A stretch of DNA of 64,000 bases, taken from Candidatus Eiseniibacteriota bacterium (GTDB lineage Bacteria; Eisenbacteria; RBG-16-71-46; CAIMUX01). The translations under genes were made by a program, and so were the position numbers. Of this stretch, positions 1 through 7,541 are shown one piece after another (position 1 is the stretch's first letter; each line of letters opens with the position of its first letter). The DNA is taken from NCBI GenBank assembly GCA_020633975.1, contig JACKCR010000008.1, forward strand, positions 124,001-188,000, written 5' to 3'. Below the pieces are notes generated by a model. The model had not been told where the DNA came from and searched no databases. It was given only the letters and a program-made list of their open reading frames with translations.

Positions 1-289
1 TCTCCAGTCGCGTTCGAGCCTGTTCGAAACTCATCGAAACGCCACCCTTGACGTTCGACGTTCGAATCTCAATCTCGGTGCTCGGAAAGAACTCGACGCG
101 AGTCACCTCGCCTCTAGCCAACTTCCCATCGTCTAGCTCGAAGGACACGGAGGCACCGAGCAGCTCTCTCCATGGGCTCCAGGCGCCCGGCCACTCGAAT
201 CGGCACATGTTCGCGGGTACGCGAGAACTCGTCGCACACCCCATGAGGGCGACGGAGCAGAGAGTCACGATCCAAACACGCACAGCCAC
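1..289 (-). CDS. Putative lipoprotein, cassette gene, runs off the left edge
   Basis: The reading frame is open from a GTG at 289 to the window edge. A GGAGG-type ribosome site lies about 8 nt upstream of this GTG; a second GTG at 283 is possible. The product begins with a hydrophobic stretch ending in the lipobox-like LMGC followed by ATSS, so it is probably exported and lipid-anchored. No family was recognised. The 5' side is bordered by the shortened attC at 310-344, so this is the most distal cassette gene in view. Confidence 0.6.
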   Translation of the reverse strand, partial: MAVRVWIVTLCSVALMGCATSSRVPANMCRFEWPGAWSPWRELLGASVSFELDDGKLARGEVTRVEFFPSTEIEIRTSNVKGGVSMSFEQARTRLE

Positions 290-309
290 AGCGTGCTCAC
301 CTCCAGGTG

Positions 310-344
310 CTCCAACTCCCCACTGCTGCAGGCCTCAGTTATGC
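310..344 (-). other. attC remnant, internally deleted (35 bp)
   Basis: A CTCCAAC core and a GTTATGC core are separated by only a short piece of the usual attC arms. The loop, the L boxes and most of both arms are missing. It overlaps the stop codon of the gene at 335-793. Confidence 0.6.
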
Positions 345-793
345 GCGACGTCTGGATTGAACTCTGGGTCCGGACCTAGCCATCGCAATAGCGCATACAC
401 TGCGAGGGTAGAGAGCCCGACCGCGCCGACCGTTCCCAAGTTCCGCCACGGGAACTCCCAAACCGCCACTGTTTCAATCTCATCGAGGCGCACGACCGTC
501 GGTACACGATATCTGCGAGATTTCGACGCGAGCTCGAGAGTCAGCTGGACGGAATCGACCTCGGCTATTCGACCATTGTAGATCGCCGTGCTCGTTTCGA
601 TTCGAATTCTTCCACTTGCCGACTCGCTTCGTAGGAACTCGTTGAGCCCCATCTCGTCCGATCCTGACACAACGGGTCGGGAAACAGCGCATCCGTTCAC
701 GAGAAGAACGAGGACGAGGAGTGCCGCCACGACCGCAGGACACTGCAAACGCCGGTGGAACCCGATGGGTAGTCTAGCTAGCACCGTCGACAT
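335..793 (-). CDS. Putative lipoprotein with C-terminal membrane segment (cassette gene)
   Basis: The product is 152 residues from the ATG at 793. A second ATG six bases upstream at 799 lies inside the attC core. The start at 793 is preferred because GAGGAG, from the neighbouring attC arm, sits 8 nt upstream. A hydrophobic signal ends in LVNGC (Cys35), a lipobox. A second hydrophobic stretch (GTVGAVGLSTLAVYALLRWL) lies near the C-terminus. No family recognised; probably envelope-associated. The stop codon abuts an attC remnant. Confidence 0.75.
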   Translation of the reverse strand: MSTVLARLPIGFHRRLQCPAVVAALLVLVLLVNGCAVSRPVVSGSDEMGLNEFLRSESASGRIRIETSTAIYNGRIAEVDSVQLTLELASKSRRYRVPTVVRLDEIETVAVWEFPWRNLGTVGAVGLSTLAVYALLRWLGPDPEFNPDVAHN

Positions 794-795
794 GC

Positions 796-902
796 GCATA
801 ACTCCTCAGGGTTCAGCTCCGAGCCCGGTCCCGAAGGGTTGGCGCGCTGCTTGGCACAAGCAGCGTGACAAAGGGCTCGGCAGCTGCAAGCCTCTGTTAG
901 CC
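796..902 (-). other. attC site (107 bp)
   Basis: Full-length site with GCATAAC and GTTAGCC outer cores and a central stem of the form GCTGCTTGGCACAAGCAGC. It separates the genes at 335-793 and 905-1816. Confidence 0.9.
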
Positions 903-904
903 AC

Positions 905-1816
905 TCATCGACTGTCCTCACCCGTGCCACCAACCGCGGCGACAGGCAAAGAGTAGAGCACATCGGGGCAGGGATCCAACCGTACCACAGCCATCTCGCC
1001 CTCGATCTGCCAGGCGGAGCGAATGCCAAATCCAAACCCGTACTCTCCATCGGATAGCGCGCTGAGCAGGAGGCGAGACCGGCTTCCCTTCCTCAGATGG
1101 GGATAGGCACAATCAGGCTCTCTACCTGTTGGACTTGGGACATGGACCCGAATGGTGTCTCCACGGACGATTGATCGTCCGTCGCTCTTCATGACCTTCT
1201 CCACCTCGAACAGAATCGACCCTCCGCGGTTACGCCTGTCTGACCGTTGATATGAGTAGTCGCGCCCTTCGAGCAGGATTCCGTCGATAATCACCTGAGC
1301 CCCCAGGAGCAGAGCCGCGTCCTTTCTCTTCCGGGCAAGGCTCTCAAGCGAGTCGCGCGAACTAGGCAAGTAGACGCGGCGTCCTCTGGGGTTTGTGACC
1401 GTCGCGGAGTCTCCGTCGACGAACCACCAGAGATCCGGCTCTGTATCGGAGACATGTCCGTCGCACTCGTCGAGAAACGTGATGACCGTGTCCCCGGGCA
1501 TGGCGGTCGTGAGATCGAAGATGTGCTTGTAAGGGTACTTGATATCGACGGAAATGGAGTCGCCTGGTTGCAAGCGACCGATATAGCTCTTTTCGACAAC
1601 GAGCCGACATCCCCTATCAGTCGCCGAGGGAGTTCGTACGATGGTCGCCTCAACCACTTCGGCACACCGCTCCATGGCCCATGCCATCGCATTCGCACGC
1701 TCGGAGGGCGGAGAGTACGGATTGGGCAGCCAAGCGGACGCTCTGTCCGATTCCGCGAAGCTCAGCACCACAAGCCCTCCGAAGGCAAGGCAGAGGGCTC
1801 GTCCAGTCAACCCCAT
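905..1816 (-). CDS. Exported protein of unknown function (cassette gene)
   Basis: The product is 303 residues starting at ATG 1816, with GAGGA upstream. An N-terminal signal (LCLAFGGLVVLSFAESDRAS) predicts export. The mature part has scattered Cys and alternating polar/hydrophobic strands, suggesting a beta-rich periplasmic or surface protein. I do not recognise the family. The stop codon is 2 bp from the full attC at 796-902, the normal layout of a cassette gene. Confidence 0.75.
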   Translation of the reverse strand: MGLTGRALCLAFGGLVVLSFAESDRASAWLPNPYSPPSERANAMAWAMERCAEVVEATIVRTPSATDRGCRLVVEKSYIGRLQPGDSISVDIKYPYKHIFDLTTAMPGDTVITFLDECDGHVSDTEPDLWWFVDGDSATVTNPRGRRVYLPSSRDSLESLARKRKDAALLLGAQVIIDGILLEGRDYSYQRSDRRNRGGSILFEVEKVMKSDGRSIVRGDTIRVHVPSPTGREPDCAYPHLRKGSRSRLLLSALSDGEYGFGFGIRSAWQIEGEMAVVRLDPCPDVLYSLPVAAVGGTGEDSR

Positions 1817-1844
1817 CTTCGCAGTCCTCGTTGGCCGGATCAGT

Positions 1845-1888
1845 GGCTAACTCCCCAAGGGCTCGGCAGCTGCACGCCTCTGTTGGAT
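1845..1888 (-). other. attC remnant, internally deleted (44 bp)
   Basis: Outer cores GGCTAAC and GTTGGAT are kept, but the middle is gone. The junction CCCCAAGGGCTCGG is what a deletion between the two AAGGG motifs of a full attC would leave. Confidence 0.7.
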
Positions 1889-1918
1889 GGATCCCAGAGT
1901 GTTGGACCTCTCCCCCCG

Positions 1919-2539
1919 CTACTCCGACCTAAAATGACGTTTGAGTTCTCCCCAGCTCGTTGCGCGAATCGGCGTCTCCCATTGTACTTCAATCTCGTTC
2001 GACACGATTCCAAGTCGCTCCCAGTACACGGCCAGCTCGAGATAGGCCCACGGGTCCAGGTTCTCGGCCCCACGACTCGTCACAACCTTCGCAATCGGAT
2101 ACCTCAGCGAACCAGGGAGCCCGGAGTGGTCCTTGAATCGAATCCAGAATCCCTCAGGTCGGCAAGTCCCACAGCTATTGTTGCAATCAGCGAACACGTA
2201 GCCGCTCTCCTCGACCAAGAGTTCCTCACAGGACCCATCGATCAGACGCAAATCGACAGCGTCGGTGATTTGCCATTCCGGATCGTACTCGTCTACTCCA
2301 CGAGCGCCACACGGTGTGATGACAAGGAACATCACATCTCCGCTTAGCGGTTCGGATCCCGGTTGGTACAGCACCGTGGCTGTATCCACCAGGGCCGTGG
2401 AGACAGAGTTGATCGTCGAGGTCCGGCCGTCATCGTCGAAGTCGAGCCAGATCCGGGCCGTGCTCGCATGCACCACCGACACGAACGAGAGGGCGAAGGC
2501 CAGAATGGTCAGAAACGTGTTCGCAACATTCCGGTTCAT
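1919..2539 (-). CDS. Exported protein of unknown function (cassette gene)
   Basis: The product is 206 residues with an N-terminal signal (TFLTILAFALSFVSVVHAS). The start at 2539 has GGGGAG 9 nt upstream, and that ribosome site lies inside the adjacent attC remnant. The mature protein begins ARIWLDFDDDGRTST and contains a CNNSCGTC cluster, so disulphides or a metal site are possible. It resembles the many secreted proteins of this array but no family could be named. Confidence 0.75.
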   Translation of the reverse strand: MNRNVANTFLTILAFALSFVSVVHASTARIWLDFDDDGRTSTINSVSTALVDTATVLYQPGSEPLSGDVMFLVITPCGARGVDEYDPEWQITDAVDLRLIDGSCEELLVEESGYVFADCNNSCGTCRPEGFWIRFKDHSGLPGSLRYPIAKVVTSRGAENLDPWAYLELAVYWERLGIVSNEIEVQWETPIRATSWGELKRHFRSE

Positions 2540-2542
2540 GCC

Positions 2543-2583
2543 ATCTAACTCCCCAAGGGTTCAGCTGCGAGCCTCTGTTAGCT
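2543..2583 (-). other. attC remnant, internally deleted (41 bp)
   Basis: ATCTAAC and GTTAGCT cores are joined through a short arm. The junction AGCTGCGAGCCTCTG fits a deletion between the paired AGCTGC[GA]AGCC segments of the two arms. It still carries GGGGAG, which may be the ribosome site for 1919-2539. Confidence 0.7.
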
Positions 2584-2600
2584 GCCATCCAGAACCACGA

Positions 2601-3215
2601 CTAGAGAATCCGCCACCCGAGGCCGAAGTACGCGGCTCTCTCTCCCATCTCACTCCGCCGGCGCGTGAGCGATGGCTCAAGATCGAGTGGATACTGTCCC
2701 CAGAGGAAACCCGGGCCGTAGGCCAATCGAATCTCCGGGTCCAGTCCCAGTACCCAGTCCTCGAAACCGGTGGTGAACTCTTCGTCCTGGGACTGCAGCC
2801 GCCCCATCCGGAAACTGACTCCGGGAACGAACTCCATCGGTCCGAGATCGAATACCTGACCGACGCGTATCGATGCATCCAAGTAGGTGCGTTGGAACTC
2901 AGTCCGGAGGTCGGTTGGCCGGAACACGGATGGCTCCGTCTCGATCGCCCCTCCCCTTTCGAACCAACCGAGACCAACTCCGACTTCCGTACCGTTCGTG
3001 AAGCGATAGCCGACCGAAGAGGAAGCCCGCCACGCAAGAAGTGACTCGAACTCGAAATCAAAGGATATGTCTCCCCGGGCATGCCAGACTTGGTCGGACA
3101 CCCCAAGGCCACCCATCGCGTCCAGAGTCCAATCTGCGCGACAATCCGCATAGCGGGCGACGATCGCGGCAAGCGCAACGATCGCGATCAGGCTTCCCCT
3201 CACGATTGTCCTCAT
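2601..3215 (-). CDS. Putative outer-membrane beta-barrel protein (cassette gene)
   Basis: The product is 204 residues from ATG 3215. The frame is open further upstream through the attC, but the start at 3215 is chosen because a signal peptide (VRGSLIAIVALAAIVARYADC) follows directly and GGGGAG from the attC arm lies 8 nt before it. The mature part alternates aromatic and glycine-rich strands (SVGYRFTNGTEVGVGLGWF, AYFGLGWRIL). It ends in an aromatic-rich strand, typical of small outer-membrane barrels. No specific family is assigned. Confidence 0.7.
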   Translation of the reverse strand: MRTIVRGSLIAIVALAAIVARYADCRADWTLDAMGGLGVSDQVWHARGDISFDFEFESLLAWRASSSVGYRFTNGTEVGVGLGWFERGGAIETEPSVFRPTDLRTEFQRTYLDASIRVGQVFDLGPMEFVPGVSFRMGRLQSQDEEFTTGFEDWVLGLDPEIRLAYGPGFLWGQYPLDLEPSLTRRRSEMGERAAYFGLGWRIL

Positions 3216-3217
3216 GC

Positions 3218-3324
3218 AGCTCACTCCCCAGGGGTTCCGCTGCGAGCCCGGTCCCGAAGGTTGGCGCGCTGCTTGGAACAAGCGGCGTGACAAAGGGCTC
3301 GGCAGCTGCAAGCCTCTGTTAGGT
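3218..3324 (-). other. attC site with a mutated core (107 bp)
   Basis: Full-length palindrome ending in GTTAGGT, but the opposite core reads AGCTCAC instead of a RYYYAAC form. The conserved AAC triplet at the crossover point is changed, so recombination here may be impaired. Confidence 0.85.
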
Positions 3325-3325
3325 A

Positions 3326-3793
3326 TCACTCCCTCTGTTCCCGCGCAGAATCTACGCAGAAGCTCACGCTGAAAGCATGGTAGCACGGTCCATTCCACAA
3401 CGGAGGAGGCGGCCCGGCGACGAGTGGAAGCGTGACGCTGTTGGTTTCGCACGAGTAGTCGCCTCGGGACCACGTGAAGACGACGCCACCCGGACCAACC
3501 CAGTTGCTCAGCAGCGATCTGCTCCATCCTCGCGACGCCAACCACGACTCGACATCCTGACCGAGCCGCCAAAGCTCCGACCCGTGAATCTGTACGGACG
3601 TAGAGCACGAAAGAGCGGATCGACTGCGCGTCGATGTCACGGCTACTCCGAGGGAGTCACAGTACGACACGAGAGAGTCAATCGTGGCCGCCAGCACGGG
3701 ATCGAGTGGCGATTCAGGCCCTTCGACCGTTCCGCGGCTCGGTGTCACGGTGAGTCCCAATACTGCAGACCACAGCAAGAGGACGATCTTCAC
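3326..3793 (-). CDS. Exported Cys-containing small protein (cassette gene)
   Basis: The product is 155 residues starting at GTG 3793, with GGAGAG about 7 nt upstream. An N-terminal signal (KIVLLLWSAVLGLTVTPSRG) predicts export. The mature part has several Cys residues and a WVGPGGVVFTW segment. No family recognised. The stop lies 2 bp from the attC at 3218-3324. Confidence 0.7.
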   Translation of the reverse strand: MKIVLLLWSAVLGLTVTPSRGTVEGPESPLDPVLAATIDSLVSYCDSLGVAVTSTRSRSALSCSTSVQIHGSELWRLGQDVESWLASRGWSRSLLSNWVGPGGVVFTWSRGDYSCETNSVTLPLVAGPPPPLWNGPCYHAFSVSFCVDSAREQRE

Positions 3794-3820
3794 CTTCTAT
3801 CTCTCCACGACCTTGACGAT

Positions 3821-3931
3821 GCCTAACGGCTCGGGCGATCAGCTGCAGGCCCGGCCGCGAAGCGGCTTGGCGCGACGCTTGGAACAAGTGGCGTGACAAG
3901 AGGGACTGTCAGCTGCATCGCCGTGTTAGGT
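3821..3931 (-). other. attC site, divergent (111 bp)
   Basis: Cores GCCTAAC and GTTAGGT are intact, but the arms differ from the other sites (GGCCCGGCCGCGAAGCGG, a longer variant). It may have come from a different source or be older. The TAA of the gene at 3926-4474 lies inside its core. Confidence 0.85.
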
Positions 3932-4474
3932 GCCATCTCTTCCCTGCCAGTAGTCACCCAGATCCGCGATCAACGCTTCCCAGATCCGCCTCACGTTCTC
4001 CTCGTCACCGATAAGGCATTGCCCCTCGACAAACTCGGAATCCAGCAGTAGTGGCAGATCTGCGAGCTCGGTGAGGAGCGATGGTAGGCGGTCTTCCTCT
4101 CCGTTTCGGGGAAGAGCCCAGATGTCGACGCGCTCCAGCACACCAACATCTTCTGTAGATCCGCGAATCGAGTGCACGACCACAGCGAAGTCCCGACTGA
4201 ACCCAAAGGCACGGTGGAACTCGTACTCACGCTGCTGGTTCCCGGTCACATCGAACTCTACGACACTTTCAATCTCTGGCAAATGACGCGAAAGGCGTAG
4301 ACAGATGTCGTCGAGTGGGATCGAGTTCGAGGAAGCACCGGCGTCTGTCTCCACGTAACGAGGAAGATCGAACCGTTGCCACGTTTCCGTTTCCGATCTT
4401 CGGAATCTGTGGAGAGGACGCAGGATGATCTCGCTCTCAACGTCACTGTCCCAATCTAGGGTAAGTCGTGTCAT
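3926..4474 (-). CDS. Hypothetical protein (cassette gene)
   Basis: The product is 182 residues from ATG 4474. A GTG at 4480 is also possible and sits inside the attC core. AGGAG in the attC arm lies upstream of both. The protein is acidic, with no signal peptide and no membrane segment, so it is likely cytoplasmic. The C-terminal half (NVRRIWEALIADLGDYWQ) looks helical. No family recognised. The stop codon TAA is formed by the CCTAAC core of the next attC. Confidence 0.65.
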   Translation of the reverse strand: MTRLTLDWDSDVESEIILRPLHRFRRSETETWQRFDLPRYVETDAGASSNSIPLDDICLRLSRHLPEIESVVEFDVTGNQQREYEFHRAFGFSRDFAVVVHSIRGSTEDVGVLERVDIWALPRNGEEDRLPSLLTELADLPLLLDSEFVEGQCLIGDEENVRRIWEALIADLGDYWQGRDGT

Positions 4475-4478
4475 GTGC

Positions 4479-4585
4479 ACCTAACTCCTACCTGCTCAGC
4501 TGCGAGCCCGGTCCCGAAGGGTTGGCGCGCTGCTTGGAACAAGCAGCGTGACAAAGGGCTCGTCGGCTGCGCCGGCTAGTTGGAC
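4479..4585 (-). other. attC site (107 bp)
   Basis: Cores ACCTAAC and GTTGGAC with the standard central stem GCTGCTTGGAACAAGCAGC. Confidence 0.88.
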
Positions 4586-4609
4586 ACCTTTGCTCACGTT
4601 TGGGTAGCC

Positions 4610-4996
4610 TTAGTGCTCAGCAGAGGTCTTGCCTTCAATGGGCAGCAACTTCTCTTGAACGCGATCCAGGAGTTTCCTGAACATCATCGAATCCTCGACC
4701 ATTGGAGCCTCGCTCGTGTAGTCACTCCCACCTGCAAACCAATCGAAATCCGCATAGCCATAGTGGAATACGACGACCCTCGCCCACGCGAAGAGATCCC
4801 ACGCATCGACGAAGCGGAAGCACTGAAAGCCGAATGCCCAGGGTTCCTGCACGGACCCGCGATCCAAGGTTAGCCCAGGCTGAGACTCGCTGCTCCATGT
4901 GATCTGCCCCACAACCAAACCGGCGTCGGTCCACTCCTGCAGCCGAGGGCGAAGATCTCCTATCAGTTCGTCCAAGTCGACAGTATGTGCCCCCAC
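4610..4996 (-). CDS. Hypothetical protein (cassette gene)
   Basis: The product is 129 residues from GTG 4996, chosen because AAGGAGGAG precedes it with good spacing. An upstream ATG at 5035 lies inside the attC core directly against its GGGGAG and is less likely. The protein is acidic and aromatic-rich (FDWFAGGSDY, WDLFAWARVVVFHYGY) without a signal peptide. No family recognised. Confidence 0.6.
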   Translation of the reverse strand: MGAHTVDLDELIGDLRPRLQEWTDAGLVVGQITWSSESQPGLTLDRGSVQEPWAFGFQCFRFVDAWDLFAWARVVVFHYGYADFDWFAGGSDYTSEAPMVEDSMMFRKLLDRVQEKLLPIEGKTSAEH

Positions 4997-5029
4997 GGCT
5001 CCTCCTTGTTGACAAGACAACGAACAACT

Positions 5030-5137
5030 GTCCATCTCCCCAGGGGTTCAGCTGCGAGCCCTGTCCCGAAGGGTTGGCGCGCTGCTTGGAACAAGCAGCG
5101 TGACAAAGGGCACGTCAGCTGCAAGCCTCTGTTAGCT
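5030..5137 (-). other. attC site with a mutated core (108 bp)
   Basis: Full-length palindrome ending in GTTAGCT. The other core reads GTCCATC instead of GTCCAAC, altering the conserved AAC triplet at the crossover. Confidence 0.85.
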
Positions 5138-5168
5138 GGGAACCGGCTCACTCCACTGCTCCCATGAC

Positions 5169-6080
5169 CTAGGCTTCCGCGAAGTAGTCAGAATCAATGC
5201 GCTTCACCTCATACGTAGACTCCGAAGCCACACCGACACCGTGATCGAACATTAGTCGAGCGAGTCTTGGCCCATCTATCAGGATGATCTTGCTGTCGAG
5301 CCGGGATACGTACTCCATCGCTTCGGCTGAGAACGTGGAGGTAGAGATGAAGATGCCCTTTCGAGCACGCTGCCCCTGCAGCGCGCCGGCGAACTTCTGG
5401 ATCTCCGGTCTTCCCACTGTGCCGTCCCACCGCTTCGCTTGGAGGTAGATGACGTCCAGGCCTAGAGGATCCTCCTTGATACTGCCGTCGATTCCTTCGT
5501 CGCCCGAGCGTCCTAGCGCTTCGCCCGCGTCCTTCCGGCTCCCGCCATACCCCATCTTGACGACGAGATCGACGACAACGCGCTCCAGAAAGTCGGGAGG
5601 ATTGGCCATGATGAGCTTCAGGAGTTCCGTCTCAGTCTGTCTCCGCAACTCCGCATATGCGTTCTCGAAGGTCTCTTCGGGAGTCTGGCCGTCCTCAGGC
5701 TCGGAGCGGGTCTCCTCTTGGGGTTCATCAGTGCGCCGACGATTCGCCGAGTCTCGATAGTCCTCGAACTCGCTGAGCACATGAACGTCGACCCGGTTTG
5801 GGTACTTCTTTAAGACCTCGAGACCACGTTCAGTGATGACGGAGACCGCCCGCCGCGGTGAGGTGATGAGCCCGGCACGACTGATGTGGGTCTTCGCCCA
5901 TCCCACGCGGTTGTCGAACAGCTTGGCACGTCCGCTTGGGAGCATCTCGCGACGCTCCGCATCGGTGAGTCCGAACTGTTCTGCGAGACGGTCCACAAGA
6001 TCCCGGTTCAGGTGCTCCTGGCCGTCTCTGTGCGCCTCGAGCAGTGGACGCATGAGGGACTGATAATCAGGTATCGGCAA
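5169..6080 (-). CDS. mrr: Mrr-type restriction endonuclease (cassette gene)
   Basis: The product is 303 residues, about the length of E. coli Mrr. Residues 1-100 match the Mrr N-terminal winged-helix type. Residues 160-300 form the Mrr catalytic domain of the PD-(D/E)xK fold, with GDEGIDG (193-199, Asp198) and YLQAKRW (Gln214-Lys216) supplying the usual D...QxK catalytic set. An acidic linker (115-140) joins the two. The start is TTG 6080, with GGAGGAGG about 7 nt upstream. Known Mrr proteins cut DNA carrying foreign methylation (type IV). It is flanked by the attC sites at 5030-5137 and 6135-6205, so it is a cassette-borne defence gene. Confidence 0.9.
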   Translation of the reverse strand: MPIPDYQSLMRPLLEAHRDGQEHLNRDLVDRLAEQFGLTDAERREMLPSGRAKLFDNRVGWAKTHISRAGLITSPRRAVSVITERGLEVLKKYPNRVDVHVLSEFEDYRDSANRRRTDEPQEETRSEPEDGQTPEETFENAYAELRRQTETELLKLIMANPPDFLERVVVDLVVKMGYGGSRKDAGEALGRSGDEGIDGSIKEDPLGLDVIYLQAKRWDGTVGRPEIQKFAGALQGQRARKGIFISTSTFSAEAMEYVSRLDSKIILIDGPRLARLMFDHGVGVASESTYEVKRIDSDYFAEA

Positions 6081-6134
6081 AGCAGCCTCCTCCGCTCATG
6101 CTCTCGAAGTCATTCGCTCAATTCGTTCCAACCC

Positions 6135-6205
6135 AGCTAACGCCCCAAGGGTTCAGCTGCGAGCCCGGTCCCGAAGGGCACGTCAGCTGCAAGCCTCTGT
6201 TAGCT
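6135..6205 (-). other. attC site, shortened (71 bp)
   Basis: Cores AGCTAAC and GTTAGCT and both outer arms are present, but the central stem-loop is missing. The junction CCGAAGGGCACG fits a deletion between internal AAGGG repeats. It overlaps the stop codon of the toxin gene at 6200. Confidence 0.8.
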
Positions 6206-6523
6206 GTGACCCTCAAGCCGATCCCGCCAGTAGCCTGGTCGGCGCCGCTGATGTGCGAACGCAACAATCCACAGAACGCTACCCTCCTGGACGACGATCA
6301 CCGAGTATGGAAACTTGGAGACGTGCACGGCTCTCGCACCGAGATCCTCGAGAATTCCTGGAACAGCACCTCCGCTGAGCGGAAAGGCAAGAAGCCTGTC
6401 GATGGCGGCTGAGACTGCTGAGAGGAAGACGGCGCCGAGACCGGGACGTTGCAGTTCGTACCTCGCTTCGGCCTCCGCAAGCTCTTCCTCGGCCGCGTCG
6501 AGGACGATCAGTTCGAAAGTCAT
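6200..6523 (-). CDS. ParE/RelE-type toxin (cassette toxin-antitoxin pair)
   Basis: The product is 107 residues with the full ParE/RelE layout: an N-terminal strand (FELIVLDAAEEELAEAEARYE), GLGAVFLSAVSAAIDRLLAFP in the helix region, then KFPYSVIVVQEGSVLWIVAFAHQRRRPGYW. Members of this family inhibit gyrase or cleave mRNA; which applies here cannot be told. Its ATG overlaps the antitoxin stop by 4 nt, so translation is coupled. The stop TAA is inside the attC core. Confidence 0.88.
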   Translation of the reverse strand: MTFELIVLDAAEEELAEAEARYELQRPGLGAVFLSAVSAAIDRLLAFPLSGGAVPGILEDLGARAVHVSKFPYSVIVVQEGSVLWIVAFAHQRRRPGYWRDRLEGHS

Positions 6524-6750
6524 CCTCGCCGACGCTCCAGATCATCACGAACCTCGGACCACGGCCGCCCCTTCGCCATGCCGCTCCTGATTCGTTCGAT
6601 CCGGCGCTCGATCTCCTCGGCCCAAGCTTCCTCGATATCCGCCTCCGGCTCACCGTCTAGGCTAGCGAGGAGTTCCGCGGCGACTTCGGCCCGCTCAGCA
6701 AGCTTCAGCTTGAGGGCCTCGTCGATGATGTGTCGGGCGGCTTCGTTCAT
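6520..6750 (-). CDS. Addiction-module antitoxin (partner of 6200-6523)
   Basis: The product is 76 residues. The N-terminal helix (HIIDEALKLKLAERAEVAAELLASLDG) and the C-terminal ERIRSGMAKGRPWSEVRDDL match the small addiction-module component family (TIGR02574-like) that pairs with ParE/RelE toxins. The gene precedes the toxin and overlaps it by 4 nt. Such pairs are common in large integrons, where they are thought to stabilise the array. Confidence 0.88.
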   Translation of the reverse strand: MNEAARHIIDEALKLKLAERAEVAAELLASLDGEPEADIEEAWAEEIERRIERIRSGMAKGRPWSEVRDDLERRRG

Positions 6751-6786
6751 AACTCTATTCTACTCCTACGCAGGTCCCTCGCCGAC

Positions 6787-6893
6787 AGCTAACTCCTAAG
6801 GGTTCAGCTGCGAGCCCGGTCCCGAAGGGTTGGCGCGCCGCTTGCTTCAAGCGGCGTGACAAAGGGCTCGTCAGCTGCAAGCCAAAGTTAGCC
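6787..6893 (-). other. attC site (107 bp)
   Basis: Cores AGCTAAC and GTTAGCC. The central stem uses the variant GCCGCTTGCTTCAAGCGGC, shared with the site at 8644-8748. Confidence 0.9.
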
Positions 6894-6917
6894 GAGAGCC
6901 CGGCACTCGTTCCCCAA

Positions 6918-7421
6918 CTACCGCCCAATCGCTGTTCCGATCGGACCAGTATCTTCGCAGTCACCCATGAGCTCTGCCGCCACACTCCGGACCAAAGGGT
7001 CTCCATGGCCATACAGTAGCATTGCTGCTCCGACAGCTTGCTCCACCAACGAGCCCGGAGGCACAGCTCGGGCGCCAGCGTCGTCTGGACTTCGGCCACC
7101 TACGTACAGAATCCCTGGCGGTCTGGCGTACCTGCCGGTTGCGAGGAAGAACTCAAGAGTGTCTCCCGCGACGTCGACAATCGAGGCCCCGACTGACCCA
7201 CCGTCCTTGTACCTCGCGAGTTCTACGATGCGAAAGGGGGGCAACAATCCTGTTTCGGCTGCGATAGCTCCGGCAGCTACCACGCTGTCGGCGATGGCAC
7301 GGTGCGTTCCGGGTAGGTTTCTCGCCGCAGGCCCCGGTGGCACTTGCTTCTCGTCGGGCCGACAGGATCCCAAGCTGAGACCCGCCGTCGCCAGGAGCAT
7401 GAGAGTCCAACTCGACTGCAA
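6918..7421 (-). CDS. Putative lipoprotein (cassette gene)
   Basis: The product is 167 residues starting at TTG 7421, with GAGGAG 6 nt upstream. A signal sequence ends in LSLGSC (Cys20), a clear lipobox. The mature part has no recognised domain; the segment PGSLVEQAVGAAMLLYGHGD is hydrophobic and helical. Probably anchored in the envelope. Bordered by attC sites at 6787-6893 and 7434-7541. Confidence 0.75.
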   Translation of the reverse strand: MQSSWTLMLLATAGLSLGSCRPDEKQVPPGPAARNLPGTHRAIADSVVAAGAIAAETGLLPPFRIVELARYKDGGSVGASIVDVAGDTLEFFLATGRYARPPGILYVGGRSPDDAGARAVPPGSLVEQAVGAAMLLYGHGDPLVRSVAAELMGDCEDTGPIGTAIGR

Positions 7422-7433
7422 CTAGGTCTCCTC

Positions 7434-7541
7434 GGCCAACGCCTCTGGGGTTCAGCTGCGAGCCCGGTCCCGAAGGGTTGGCGCGGCGCTTGGAACAAGC
7501 GCCGTGACAAAGGGCTCGTCGGCTGCAAGCCAATGTTAGGC
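7434..7541 (-). other. attC site (108 bp)
   Basis: Cores GGCCAAC and GTTAGGC with the stem GGCGCTTGGAACAAGCGCC. It is the 3' site of non-coding cassette copy A. Confidence 0.87.

Noticed and set aside
2601-3608. 335-residue version of the beta-barrel cassette gene
   Set aside because: The extra N-terminal part is translated attC and the 3' part of the next cassette. The signal peptide begins at 3215.
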